5,107 nt of DNA from SIG588 sp045597045 (GTDB taxonomy: Bacteria > Bacillota > Clostridia > Oscillospirales > Acutalibacteraceae): contig JAZODN010000095.1 in NCBI GenBank assembly GCA_045597045.1, forward strand, positions 1-5,107. Direction: 5' to 3'. Position 1 is the stretch's first letter; each line of letters opens with the position of its first letter. A program made the translations under genes and the position numbers. The notes beneath the pieces are model-generated. The model did not search any database, was not told the origin of the DNA, and was given only the letters and a program-made list of their open reading frames with translations. This document shows, piece by piece, positions 1 to 5,107 of the stretch.

Positions 1-484
1 AGGGGGGGAGTACGGTCTTGGAATGAATATCGATGGAATCGATGGCCAAGCGGCGGCATTCCTCATCGCGATAGGCACCCGTGGGATAACGATAAGCGGA
101 GGGGGTAGCCGTGTCGCCCTTATCCAAAAGATACCCGCACACGGTGATGTCTGCTTCGGCTTCTTCGGCGGCGGCAAACATCGTGGTCATCATGTCCGGT
201 TCCAGAAAATCGTCGGAATCCGCAAACATAATATATTTTCCGACCGCCTCTTCAATGCCGCGGTTACGCGCGACCGAAGGACCGCCGTTTTCTTGCGTAA
301 TCATGCGAAAACGGGAATCCTTTTCGCAATAGGCCGCACAGAGAGTGGGAGAGTCGTCGGTTGAACCGTCGTTGATCAGCACCGCTTCAAAATCGGTATA
401 GGTTTGTGCCGCGATGCTGTCAAGACAAGCAATGATCGTTTTCGCGGCATTGTACATAGGGATGACAACAGAAATTTGCGGCAT
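1..484 (-). CDS. Family 2 glycosyltransferase (GT-A fold), N-terminal part, cut by window edge
   Basis: This gene encodes the first 161 residues of a GT2-type glycosyltransferase, and the rest lies beyond the left edge. Visible in the sequence are the N-terminal Rossmann-like strand (ISVVIPMYNA, residues 4-13), the nucleotide-binding INDGSTDDS loop (37-45), the GGPSVARNRGI segment (67-77) and the metal-binding DXD as ADSDD (D89-S90-D91). From family knowledge, such enzymes move a sugar from a nucleotide-sugar donor onto a growing glycan at the cytoplasmic face of the membrane; donor and acceptor cannot be read from this part. The ATG at 484-482 is supported by a GAGGAG ribosome binding site at 492-497, inside the end of the preceding gene. 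Only 4 nt separate the two genes, so they are very likely co-translated. With the phosphoglycosyl transferase just upstream, the inferred job is adding the second or a later sugar of a surface polysaccharide. Confidence 0.93.
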   Translation of the reverse strand, partial: MPQISVVIPMYNAAKTIIACLDSIAAQTYTDFEAVLINDGSTDDSPTLCAAYCEKDSRFRMITQENGGPSVARNRGIEEAVGKYIMFADSDDFLEPDMMTTMFAAAEEAEADITVCGYLLDKGDTATPSAYRYPTGAYRDEECRRLAIDSIDIHSKTVLPP

Positions 485-488
485 AACC

Positions 489-1139
489 TTACTCCTCGGT
501 TTTGTTTTCGTTCGTGTTTTGGGTGGTCTCTTCCGCTTTCTTATCGTCGATATACACGCCCGAACGGGAGAACACACGGCGAATGGTGCGGAAGATGATC
601 TTCATATCCAAGAGGAAGGTGACATTTTCGGCATAGAAGGTGTCGCACTTAAAACGCTCTTCACGCGTGATGTTGTTGCGATAATACGCCTGGGTGTATC
701 CTGTGACACCGCTGCGCACTTCGAGCTTTTTCTTCTCGTCTTCGGGAATATCCGCATACGGCATGCTCGGCACGCTCGGACGGGGGCCGATGAAGCTCAT
801 ATCGCCCTTGAGCACGTTCAAAAACTGCGGGATCTCATCCAGAGAGGTTTCGCGCAGGATACGGCCGATCTTGGTGACACGCGGATCGTCCTTGCCGTTG
901 AAGGTCGAGCCGTCGGCGTTGCGGATATCGGGGGAGTTATTATACATGGAACGGAACTTATACATATCAAACACTTTGTCCCGTTTGCCGCGCCGCTTGG
1001 ATTTATACAACACGGGGCGACCGTCGGTCAACAGAATGATCGGCGCCACGAAAATATACACCAACAAAAAGGCAAGCGTGCCGAACAGACCGATGATAAT
1101 GTCAAAAAAACGTTTAAAGAAGTTACGATACAATTTCAC
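489..1139 (-). CDS. Undecaprenyl-phosphate sugar phosphotransferase (monotopic phosphoglycosyl transferase, bacterial sugar transferase family)
   Basis: This 216-residue protein has the size of the minimal PglC-like class, lacking the extra N-terminal membrane domain of WcaJ/WbaP. It transfers a sugar 1-phosphate from a nucleotide sugar to undecaprenyl phosphate, the first membrane step of glycan assembly. Visible are the basic KRFFDI start (9-14), one hydrophobic re-entrant helix (about 11-37) with a proline at 33 that may be the helix break, the KFRSM motif (61-65), the catalytic Asp-Glu pair D101-E102 in SLDEIPQF, and SFIGPRP (115-121). The tail from about 199 is charged and probably disordered. 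The start is GTG at 1139-1137, chosen because an AAGGAG ribosome binding site (1148-1153) lies 8 nt upstream and overlaps the stop codon of the ATP-grasp gene. The sugar substrate cannot be told from sequence; family members use N-acetylated di-amino sugars, Gal, Glc or GalNAc derivatives. Confidence 0.95.
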   Translation of the reverse strand: MKLYRNFFKRFFDIIIGLFGTLAFLLVYIFVAPIILLTDGRPVLYKSKRRGKRDKVFDMYKFRSMYNNSPDIRNADGSTFNGKDDPRVTKIGRILRETSLDEIPQFLNVLKGDMSFIGPRPSVPSMPYADIPEDEKKKLEVRSGVTGYTQAYYRNNITREERFKCDTFYAENVTFLLDMKIIFRTIRRVFSRSGVYIDDKKAEETTQNTNENKTEE

Positions 1140-1145
1140 GGCAGT

Positions 1146-1153
1146 ATCTCCTT
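1146..1153 (-). promoter_or_regulatory. Strong ribosome binding site that fixes the GTG start of the sugar phosphotransferase
   Basis: The minus strand reads AAGGAGAT here, 8 nt (from AAGGAG) before the GTG at 1139. It overlaps the TAA stop of the ATP-grasp gene (1152-1154). The next in-frame methionine is internal at residue 59, beyond the membrane helix, so the GTG is the only start that keeps the family's N-terminus. The overlap suggests translational coupling. Confidence 0.85.
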
Positions 1154-2345
1154 ACTCATACAAAATGTGAATGCGATCCAACGCCTTTTCACAGGCGGTC
1201 ACGGCAGCAACGGCGGTATCGGCCTGCGCGATCACAAATCCCACGCGATCCACGCTGCTCTTGATCTCTCCCACCGTTTCGCCCACACCGTGAACCACAC
1301 TGACCTGTTGCACGTGAGGCGTTTGCTCGGCATCCTTCACACCGTCGATCGAGCGAATCACGCCGTTCTCGTTTTGGATATAACGAATGGCGGAGCCGCA
1401 GTGCTGCTTGGGCAGCACGTCGGGTTCCATACCCAAGGCGATGCGAATGCAGCATTCTACCATGTTGACACCGGTCGACAGCGGCACCAGATGGGTGGTG
1501 ATGTTATCGCCGCCCAGGCGCGCGCCCAACTCCACAATCTTCGGGCCTTCGGCAGTCACAATAATCTCGGTGTGGGCAGGGCCGTTTTGAATCCCCACCG
1601 CTTTCGTGGCGCGACGCGCCACGTCGGCGATCGCCTCCTTCACGTGGGGCGGCAGCGCCGAGGGTTGGCTGTGTCCCATTTCGACGAAATAGGGTGCACC
1701 GGTGGTGAGCTTATCGGTGATCTGGATCACGTGGCATTCGCCGTTTACCGTGACCGATTCCACGCTGACTTCGGCGCCTTCCATAAACTCTTCCAGCACC
1801 ACGTCGCCGCAACGCGAACTCTGCTTGCTGTAGGCGTACGCTTCCAGCAACGTCTTCTCATCGCAGGAGGCCGGCAACTGCACCACGCCGCGGCTGCCCG
1901 AGTTATCGGCCGGCTTTACGATCGCTTTGCCGCTGAAGGTTTTGTAGGCGGCAAGCAGCGACGTCTCATCTGCCACACGAAAGAATCTTGGCACCGGAAC
2001 GCCGTGTTCATACAAACAGCGGCGCATTTCTGCCTTGTTGGTGGTGTTCATGGCGGTTTGTTCGTCGATCCCCACTAACCCCAGTTCCTTTGCCACCGTT
2101 GCAATGGTGCGCATCGGCATATCGCTCGCCAGAGTCATGATGCCGTCGATTTGGTGGCGGCGCGCCGCCTCCAGTACGGCAGGGGTGTCAATGGTGCTGA
2201 CGATTTCGCGGTGGACGTCCGGCACGGAAAAACCGATGGCATCGGGATTCATATCCGCGACCACGACGTCCAGCCCCATTTTCTTTGCTTGTTCAATACC
2301 CGGCAGTTGGAGAATGCCGCCGCCGAGAATCATGATTTTCTTCAT
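1152..2345 (-). CDS. ATP-grasp carboxylate-amine/thiol ligase of a glycan cluster
   Basis: This 397-residue protein has the full ATP-grasp layout. The N-terminal pre-ATP-grasp Rossmann-like domain starts with MILGGGILQLPGI (5-17) and runs to about residue 100. The ATP-binding lobe contains IVKPADNSGSRGV (142-154, K144 and the mobile glycine/serine loop) and EEFMEGAEVSVE (185-196). The metal site is built from E260 (in AHTE) and E272 (in VELGARLGGDN, with R276 and N281). A C-terminal domain follows from about 310. The family activates a carboxylate as an acyl phosphate and joins it to an amine or similar nucleophile. Relatives are common in surface polysaccharide loci, where they are thought to link amino acids or other acids to sugars; the substrate is not deducible here. 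Annotation pipelines may mislabel it a carbamoyl-phosphate synthase fragment or PurK, but it lacks their other domains. The ATG at 2345 has an AAAGGTG ribosome binding site just upstream. It directly precedes the phosphoglycosyl transferase. Confidence 0.9.
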   Translation of the reverse strand: MKKIMILGGGILQLPGIEQAKKMGLDVVVADMNPDAIGFSVPDVHREIVSTIDTPAVLEAARRHQIDGIMTLASDMPMRTIATVAKELGLVGIDEQTAMNTTNKAEMRRCLYEHGVPVPRFFRVADETSLLAAYKTFSGKAIVKPADNSGSRGVVQLPASCDEKTLLEAYAYSKQSSRCGDVVLEEFMEGAEVSVESVTVNGECHVIQITDKLTTGAPYFVEMGHSQPSALPPHVKEAIADVARRATKAVGIQNGPAHTEIIVTAEGPKIVELGARLGGDNITTHLVPLSTGVNMVECCIRIALGMEPDVLPKQHCGSAIRYIQNENGVIRSIDGVKDAEQTPHVQQVSVVHGVGETVGEIKSSVDRVGFVIAQADTAVAAVTACEKALDRIHILYE

Positions 2346-2374
2346 AAACTCGCACCTTTCCGTATGCAGTTGAC

Positions 2375-2386
2375 AAGCGTACGCTT
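2375..2386. repeat. Perfect 12-bp palindrome between the redoxin-dockerin and ATP-grasp genes
   Basis: The sequence AAGCGTACGCTT equals its own reverse complement over all 12 bases; the flanking bases (2374 and 2387) break the symmetry. It lies in the only gap inside the left half of the gene row, 29 nt before the ATP-grasp start codon. A site of this shape could be an operator for a dimeric regulator or a short RNA hairpin. It has no T-run after it, so it is not a rho-independent terminator. Chance occurrence of one 12-bp palindrome in 5 kb is not negligible. Confidence 0.35.
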
Positions 2387-2395
2387 CTTTCGCGC

Positions 2396-2424
2396 TTTAT
2401 AGAGGACGCGTCGGGAATTGTGTT
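2396..2424 (-). promoter_or_regulatory. Possible weak internal promoter for the glycan genes
   Basis: On the minus strand a TATAAA box (2401-2396) overlaps the stop codon of the redoxin-dockerin gene. Seventeen nt upstream is AACACA (2424-2419), matching only 3 of 6 bases of the sigma-A -35 consensus. Transcription would start near 2389, just in front of the 12-bp palindrome at 2375-2386, which would then sit where a repressor could block it. The -35 match is poor, so this is a suggestion only. Confidence 0.2.
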
Positions 2425-3134
2425 ATCTTTCCCACGGTGTATTGCAAAATTAAGCGTGCATCGGTGGAATCCACCATAAAGTCGTCGTTCACATCGGCGT
2501 TTTCGTACTGCAAGGCCGAGGACGGAATTTTGTTTACCGCGTACTGCAGCACCAGACGTGCGTCGGTGGAATCCACAAAGCCGTCGTCATTCACATCACC
2601 GTTGGAAAAGTTGGTGTATCTATCCAGCAGAGAGAGAAAAACGCGCGGCGAGGTGAATTCCGTCATATAGTCACACAAATAACCGTCCGGTCCGATTAAA
2701 AAGGAAACAGGCAGTATGATCCCGGCGGATGATACACCGAATGTCGCCAAAAGGGAGGACATGGTGCGTCCGGCGGTGTTGCCGCCGGTGCAAAACGTGA
2801 TGGCGGTGCTGTTGGCGGCGTACGTATCGGCAAATGCGCGCACATCACCGGCGGATCTGCCGTCGAGATCCACGGCAATGATGTTCAAATCACTCCGCTG
2901 ACTCCACGGAACAGCGGCCAACTGGCGAATGGTTTCCCTCGAATTTAAGCACGTGGTACGGAAAAAGATGAGCAGCGTGCGCTCGCCTTTTACGGTAGCG
3001 CTGCTTACTGTGCGACCGTCCAGCGCCGTGAAGGAGAAGGACAGATCGGAAGCATACGCGGTTGCCATGCTTGTCGGGGCAAAACAGGTAAAGAGTAACG
3101 CAAGTGCGATTACAATGGAAATATAACGGTGCAT
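2397..3134 (-). CDS. Secreted thioredoxin-fold (TlpA/AhpC-TSA-like) protein with C-terminal type I dockerin
   Basis: This 245-residue protein starts with a signal peptide: hydrophobic core at about 5-19 and a likely signal peptidase I site after A28 (AYA-S). Residues 30-175 resemble TlpA-type redoxins: FTALDGRTVSSATVKG, then TLLIFFRTTCLNS (53-65) at the active-site position, IIAVDLDG (85-92), and LPVSFLIGPDG (141-151) with P142 where the cis-proline is expected. The active site is C62-L-N-S65 instead of CxxC, so a normal dithiol reductase cycle is unlikely; C115 and C154 are the other mature cysteines. A dockerin with two calcium-loop repeats follows (180-203 and 214-237), both carrying Ser-Thr at the cohesin-recognition positions. 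Dockerins attach proteins to cohesin-bearing scaffolds outside the cell, so the protein is probably exported and surface-tethered. The ATG at 3134 has AAGGAG 8 nt upstream, overlapping the stop of the preceding membrane-protein gene. Substrate and redox role are unknown. Confidence 0.85.
   Translation of the reverse strand: MHRYISIVIALALLFTCFAPTSMATAYASDLSFSFTALDGRTVSSATVKGERTLLIFFRTTCLNSRETIRQLAAVPWSQRSDLNIIAVDLDGRSAGDVRAFADTYAANSTAITFCTGGNTAGRTMSSLLATFGVSSAGIILPVSFLIGPDGYLCDYMTEFTSPRVFLSLLDRYTNFSNGDVNDDGFVDSTDARLVLQYAVNKIPSSALQYENADVNDDFMVDSTDARLILQYTVGKITQFPTRPL
2424..2495 (-). repeat. Dockerin repeat 2 (residues 214-237)
   Basis: This segment encodes the second F-hand calcium loop of the dockerin, with ligand positions D214, N216, D218, D222 and D225, followed by a helix ending LQYTVGKI. 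It matches repeat 1 at 19 of 24 residues, counted by eye, while synonymous codons differ at many places, which points to an old duplication kept by protein selection. The glycine usual at loop position 6 is Phe (F219). Confidence 0.85.
2526..2597 (-). repeat. Dockerin repeat 1 (residues 180-203)
   Basis: This segment encodes the first F-hand calcium loop, with ligand positions D180, N182, D184, D188 and D191, the canonical G185 at loop position 6, and S189-T190 at the cohesin-recognition positions. A helix ending LQYAVNKI follows. A ten-residue linker separates it from repeat 2. Confidence 0.88.
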
Positions 3135-3142
3135 GATGAGTT

Positions 3143-3148
3143 CTCCTT
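3143..3148 (-). promoter_or_regulatory. Ribosome binding site of the redoxin-dockerin gene, overlapping the upstream stop codon
   Basis: The minus strand reads AAGGAG here, 8 nt before the ATG at 3134. The first two bases belong to the TAA stop (3147-3149) of the CorC-like gene. The nonamer GTAAGGAGA at 3142-3150 recurs exactly at 1147-1155 at another gene junction, a layout that favours translational coupling. Confidence 0.85.
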
Positions 3149-4547
3149 ACACGCTGTCTTCGTCTTTGGGCTCTTTTTTGTGTTTTTTGTCGTCCTCGTC
3201 GTCCTCGTCGGGCGGCAGGGGCGCCACTTCAATGTGCACGCGGTCGATGGCGCGGTCGTCCATCGCGAGCACTGTCAAAGTCAAACGGTCATATTCCACC
3301 ACGGGGTGTTCGTCTTCTTCCGGAATGCGGCCAAGCTGATCCAGCAGGAAACCAGCCAGTGTTTCGTAATCCCCTTCGGGCAACTCCACGCCCAACAGCT
3401 CGTTGACTTCTTCAATCGAGCAGAAGCCATCCACGTCGAACACGTTTTCATCCAGCTGGGTGATCTCTTCTTCCTCGTTATCATATTCATCCTGCATGTT
3501 GCCAACAATGGATTCCAACAGATCCTCCACCGTCACGATGCCGGCAAAGCCGCCGTATTCATCCACCACGCAGGCGAGCTGAATGTGCTTTTCGGTCATT
3601 TCGGCAAACAGTGCGCCGCCCCGTTTGGTGCCGGGGGTAAAGAAGGTGGGGCGCACGAAATCACGCAGCGAAAGCATATCGGGAATCAGCTTGCCCACAT
3701 AGGGGAGCAGATCCTTCATATACAGAACGCCGATGGTGTGGTCGATATCCTCTTCATAGATCGGCAGACGGGAATAACCCGTTTCAATGCCGATGGCGAG
3801 CGCTTCTTCAATCGAAGTTTCCACGTCCAAAGCTTCCACATCCACGCGAGGGGTCATGATTTCTTCGGCGATGATATCGTCGAACTCGAAGATGTTGTTG
3901 ATCATCTCTTTTTGCGAGCCTTCAATAACGCCCTTTTCTTCGCCGACATCCACCATCATGCGGATCTCCTCTTCGGTGACGTGCTCTTCATCGGCGTGCG
4001 GATCCATGCCGAACAGGCGCACACACAGATTGGTGGTGGCGGAAAGCAGCCACACCAACGGGCGGGTGAGACCGGCGATCACGCGCAGGATGCCCACCGT
4101 TGCAAACGCGATAGGTTCGGCTTTCTGCATGGCGATGCGCTTGGGTACCAATTCGCCCAGCACCAGCGAGAAGAAAGATACCAGGATGGTGACCACGATC
4201 AACGCGGCGGTTTCCACCGCGGCAGCGTAGGCGGCTGCGCCCTTGACCAAGCCGATAAACCATTGTGCCAACGGTTCCGACAAGGTGCTGGCAGCCGATG
4301 CGGAAGTCAGAAATCCGGCAAAGGTGATGCCCACCTGGATGGTGGCCAAAAAATGGGAGGAATCGGCGGTGAGTTTCTGCACCTTCTTGGCCTTTTTGTG
4401 GCCGTCTTCCGCCATCTTTTGGATTTTATTGTCGTTGAGTGTGATGATTGCCATTTCGGATGCTGCAAAGAAGGCGTTGACAAGAATAAGCACCAGCAGC
4501 AGCAAAAAATGTACAAGCAAATTGCCCGTAGGCCCGGGGTCGTCCAT
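3147..4547 (-). CDS. CNNM/CorC-family membrane protein (DUF21, CBS pair, CorC_HlyC), probable Mg2+ exporter
   Basis: This complete 466-residue protein has the order typical of the CNNM/CorC (hemolysin C-like) family. A DUF21 membrane domain (about 10-180) contains FFAASEMAI (26-34), IQVGITFAGF (70-79) and GELVPKRIA (131-139). It has hydrophobic segments near 10-30, 68-90, 112-133 and 146-170. A cytoplasmic CBS pair follows (about 229-350), with EEIMTPRVDVEAL (228-240), SRLPIYEE (259-266) and DEYGGFAGIVTVEDLLESI (329-347), and then a CorC_HlyC domain (about 365-442). Characterised relatives export Mg2+, driven by Na+, with ATP bound at the CBS pair. Older names such as hemolysin are misleading. 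The C-terminal 20 residues are very charged (DEDDEDD, then Lys-rich). The ATG at 4547 is supported by AAGGAG at 4558-4563, 10 nt upstream. It follows serS after a 57-nt gap and is coupled to the redoxin-dockerin gene. Ion specificity is inferred from the family. Confidence 0.94.
   Translation of the reverse strand: MDDPGPTGNLLVHFLLLLVLILVNAFFAASEMAIITLNDNKIQKMAEDGHKKAKKVQKLTADSSHFLATIQVGITFAGFLTSASAASTLSEPLAQWFIGLVKGAAAYAAAVETAALIVVTILVSFFSLVLGELVPKRIAMQKAEPIAFATVGILRVIAGLTRPLVWLLSATTNLCVRLFGMDPHADEEHVTEEEIRMMVDVGEEKGVIEGSQKEMINNIFEFDDIIAEEIMTPRVDVEALDVETSIEEALAIGIETGYSRLPIYEEDIDHTIGVLYMKDLLPYVGKLIPDMLSLRDFVRPTFFTPGTKRGGALFAEMTEKHIQLACVVDEYGGFAGIVTVEDLLESIVGNMQDEYDNEEEEITQLDENVFDVDGFCSIEEVNELLGVELPEGDYETLAGFLLDQLGRIPEEDEHPVVEYDRLTLTVLAMDDRAIDRVHIEVAPLPPDEDDEDDKKHKKEPKDEDSV
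3189..3209 (-). repeat. Short in-frame tandem repeat encoding an acidic run in the CorC-like tail
   Basis: Two copies of the 9-nt unit GACGAGGAC plus one extra GAC codon encode DEDDEDD (residues 447-453). It lies outside the folded CorC_HlyC domain, in a tail expected to be disordered. Such a simple repeat could change in copy number by slippage in whole 9-nt units without shifting the frame. Confidence 0.6.
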
Positions 4548-4557
4548 GATGTTGGAA

Positions 4558-4563
4558 CTCCTT
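4558..4563 (-). promoter_or_regulatory. Ribosome binding site of the CorC-like gene
   Basis: The minus strand reads AAGGAG, 10 nt before the ATG at 4547, within an A-rich leader. It supports this start over later in-frame methionines such as residue 32, which lies inside the first membrane segment. Confidence 0.8.
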
Positions 4564-4583
4564 TTTTAAAAATAATATTTAAG

Positions 4584-4602
4584 AATGCCGCAAAAGGACA
4601 TT
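4584..4602 (-). terminator. Weak hairpin after serS, possible attenuating terminator
   Basis: In the 57-nt gap after the serS stop, the transcript can fold as AATG-bulged T-CC, a six-base loop, then GGCATT: six pairs with one bulge. An AT-rich tract (TTAAATATTATTTTT) follows, but not a clean U-run. It may be a weak terminator or chance pairing. In the same gap, TATTAT (4572-4577) resembles a -10 box, but the -35 region at the right distance matches only 2 of 6 bases, so no promoter is called. Confidence 0.2.
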
Positions 4603-4604
4603 GC

Positions 4605-5107
4605 TTACTTGGAAACGATCTGCTCTTTGCCGCCCATGTAGGGTTGCAGCGCTTTGGGAATGCGCAGGGTGTAACGCTCGCCGTCGAAGGAGAGGTTGTT
4701 TTCGAGCAGGGCAATAAGCATGCGCGGCGGTGCCACCACCGTGTTGTTCAGGGTGTGTGCCAGATATTTTTGGCCGTCGGCGCCCTTCACGCGGATGCCC
4801 AAACGGCGCGCCTGGGCATCGCCCAGGTTCGAGCAGGAGCAGACTTCAAAGTATTTCTGTTGCTTCGGCGACCACGCTTCTACGTCGTAGGATTTGTCTA
4901 TGAGGTCGGCCAAGTCGCCCGAGCAGCACTCCAGCGTGCGCACCGGAATATCCATCGAACGGAACAGTTCCACACTGTATTGCCACATCTTATGAAACCA
5001 ATCCATGCTCTCTTCGGGGCGGCAGATAACGATCATCTCCTGCTTCTCGAACTGATGAATGCGGTAGATGCCGCGCTCTTCAATGCCGTGTGCACCCTTT
5101 TCCTTGC
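4605..5107 (-). CDS. serS: Seryl-tRNA synthetase, C-terminal catalytic part, cut by window edge
   Basis: The last 166 residues of a class II seryl-tRNA synthetase are present; the N-terminal coiled-coil arm and motif 1 lie beyond the right edge. The enzyme charges tRNA-Ser with serine in the cytoplasm. Visible are motif 2 as ERGIYRIHQFEKQEM (about 9-23 of this part), RTLECCSGDLADL, the YDVEAWSP stretch, the EVCSCSNLGDAQARRLGIR block that contacts ATP and serine, motif 3 around TLNNTVVAPPRMLIALLEN, and the C-terminal IPKALQPYMGGKEQI. Motif 3 differs from the usual bacterial TLNGSGLAVGRT form, although its arginine is kept. The reading frame is open across the right edge, so the ATG at 5036-5034 is internal and not the start. 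A 57-nt gap separates the stop from the CorC-like gene on the same strand. Confidence 0.96.
   Translation of the reverse strand, partial: KEKGAHGIEERGIYRIHQFEKQEMIVICRPEESMDWFHKMWQYSVELFRSMDIPVRTLECCSGDLADLIDKSYDVEAWSPKQQKYFEVCSCSNLGDAQARRLGIRVKGADGQKYLAHTLNNTVVAPPRMLIALLENNLSFDGERYTLRIPKALQPYMGGKEQIVSK

Noticed and set aside
23..364. Plus-strand open frame opposite the family 2 glycosyltransferase
   Set aside because: The minus strand encodes the canonical GT2 motifs through this whole stretch, and the plus frame shows no known domain.
414..2078. A 554-codon open frame on the plus strand
   Set aside because: It lies opposite the phosphoglycosyl transferase and ATP-grasp genes, both of which have clear family motifs. 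Its translation is rich in His, Arg and Gly with no recognisable domain and no good ribosome binding site, as expected for an antisense shadow in moderately GC-rich DNA.
2370..2401. TTGACA (2370-2375) on the plus strand as a -35 box with TTTATA (2396-2401) as a -10 box
   Set aside because: The spacing is 20 nt instead of about 17, and transcription would run antisense into the redoxin-dockerin gene with no plus-strand gene to serve.
3075..3095. Lipoprotein signal (LFTC, C17) in the redoxin-dockerin protein
   Set aside because: Thr directly before the Cys and Phe before that do not fit the lipobox, and a good signal peptidase I site (AYA-S, after residue 28) follows.
3787..4569. Plus-strand open frames opposite the CorC-like gene (3787-4230 and 4243-4569)
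   Set aside because: They are Ser/Thr/Met-rich shadows of a gene with full family motifs; no ribosome binding site or domain supports them.
4307..4714. Minus-strand open frame bridging the serS end and the CorC-like start in another frame
   Set aside because: It overlaps two genes with clear families in different frames, and its translation is a Ser/Pro/Lys-rich shadow with no motif.
4605..5036. A 143-residue protein starting at the ATG at 5036
   Set aside because: The frame stays open to the window edge and the upstream codons encode conserved SerS motif 2 sequence, so this ATG is internal to serS.

Overview
The window looks like chromosomal DNA from a bacterium of the class Clostridia, probably an uncultured gut member of the Oscillospiraceae/Ruminococcaceae. 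The evidence is a type I dockerin with Ser-Thr recognition residues, strong AAGGAG-type ribosome binding sites, moderately GC-rich coding DNA, and small genes packed on one strand. This placement is inferred from gene style, not from a marker search.

All six genes lie on the minus strand, so transcription runs from the right edge to the left. In that order they are: (1) the C-terminal 166 residues of seryl-tRNA synthetase (4605-5107, cut by the right edge); (2) a 57-nt AT-rich gap, then a complete CNNM/CorC-type membrane protein with DUF21, two CBS domains and a CorC_HlyC domain (3147-4547); (3) a secreted thioredoxin-fold protein ending in a two-repeat dockerin (2397-3134); (4) a 51-nt gap holding a perfect 12-bp palindrome and a possible weak promoter; (5) an ATP-grasp ligase (1152-2345); (6) a monotopic phosphoglycosyl transferase that would prime a lipid-linked glycan (489-1139); (7) the N-terminal 161 residues of a family 2 glycosyltransferase (1-484, cut by the left edge).

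The three left-hand genes read as the start of a surface polysaccharide or glycan cluster. The phosphoglycosyl transferase puts the first sugar phosphate on undecaprenyl phosphate. The glycosyltransferase extends it. The ATP-grasp enzyme probably joins a carboxylate, perhaps an amino acid, to an amine on a sugar or precursor. The three right-hand genes are housekeeping or cell-envelope genes with no clear link to that pathway. At three junctions the stop codon overlaps or directly abuts the next gene's Shine-Dalgarno, which implies translational coupling. The two longer gaps are the only places where internal promoters or terminators could sit.

I found no RNA genes, CRISPR arrays, insertion sequences or other mobile elements. 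I do not see a clearly new multi-gene system. The points most worth a second look are the dockerin-tagged redoxin with one cysteine in place of the CxxC motif, the divergent motif 3 of SerS, and the palindrome in front of the glycan genes.
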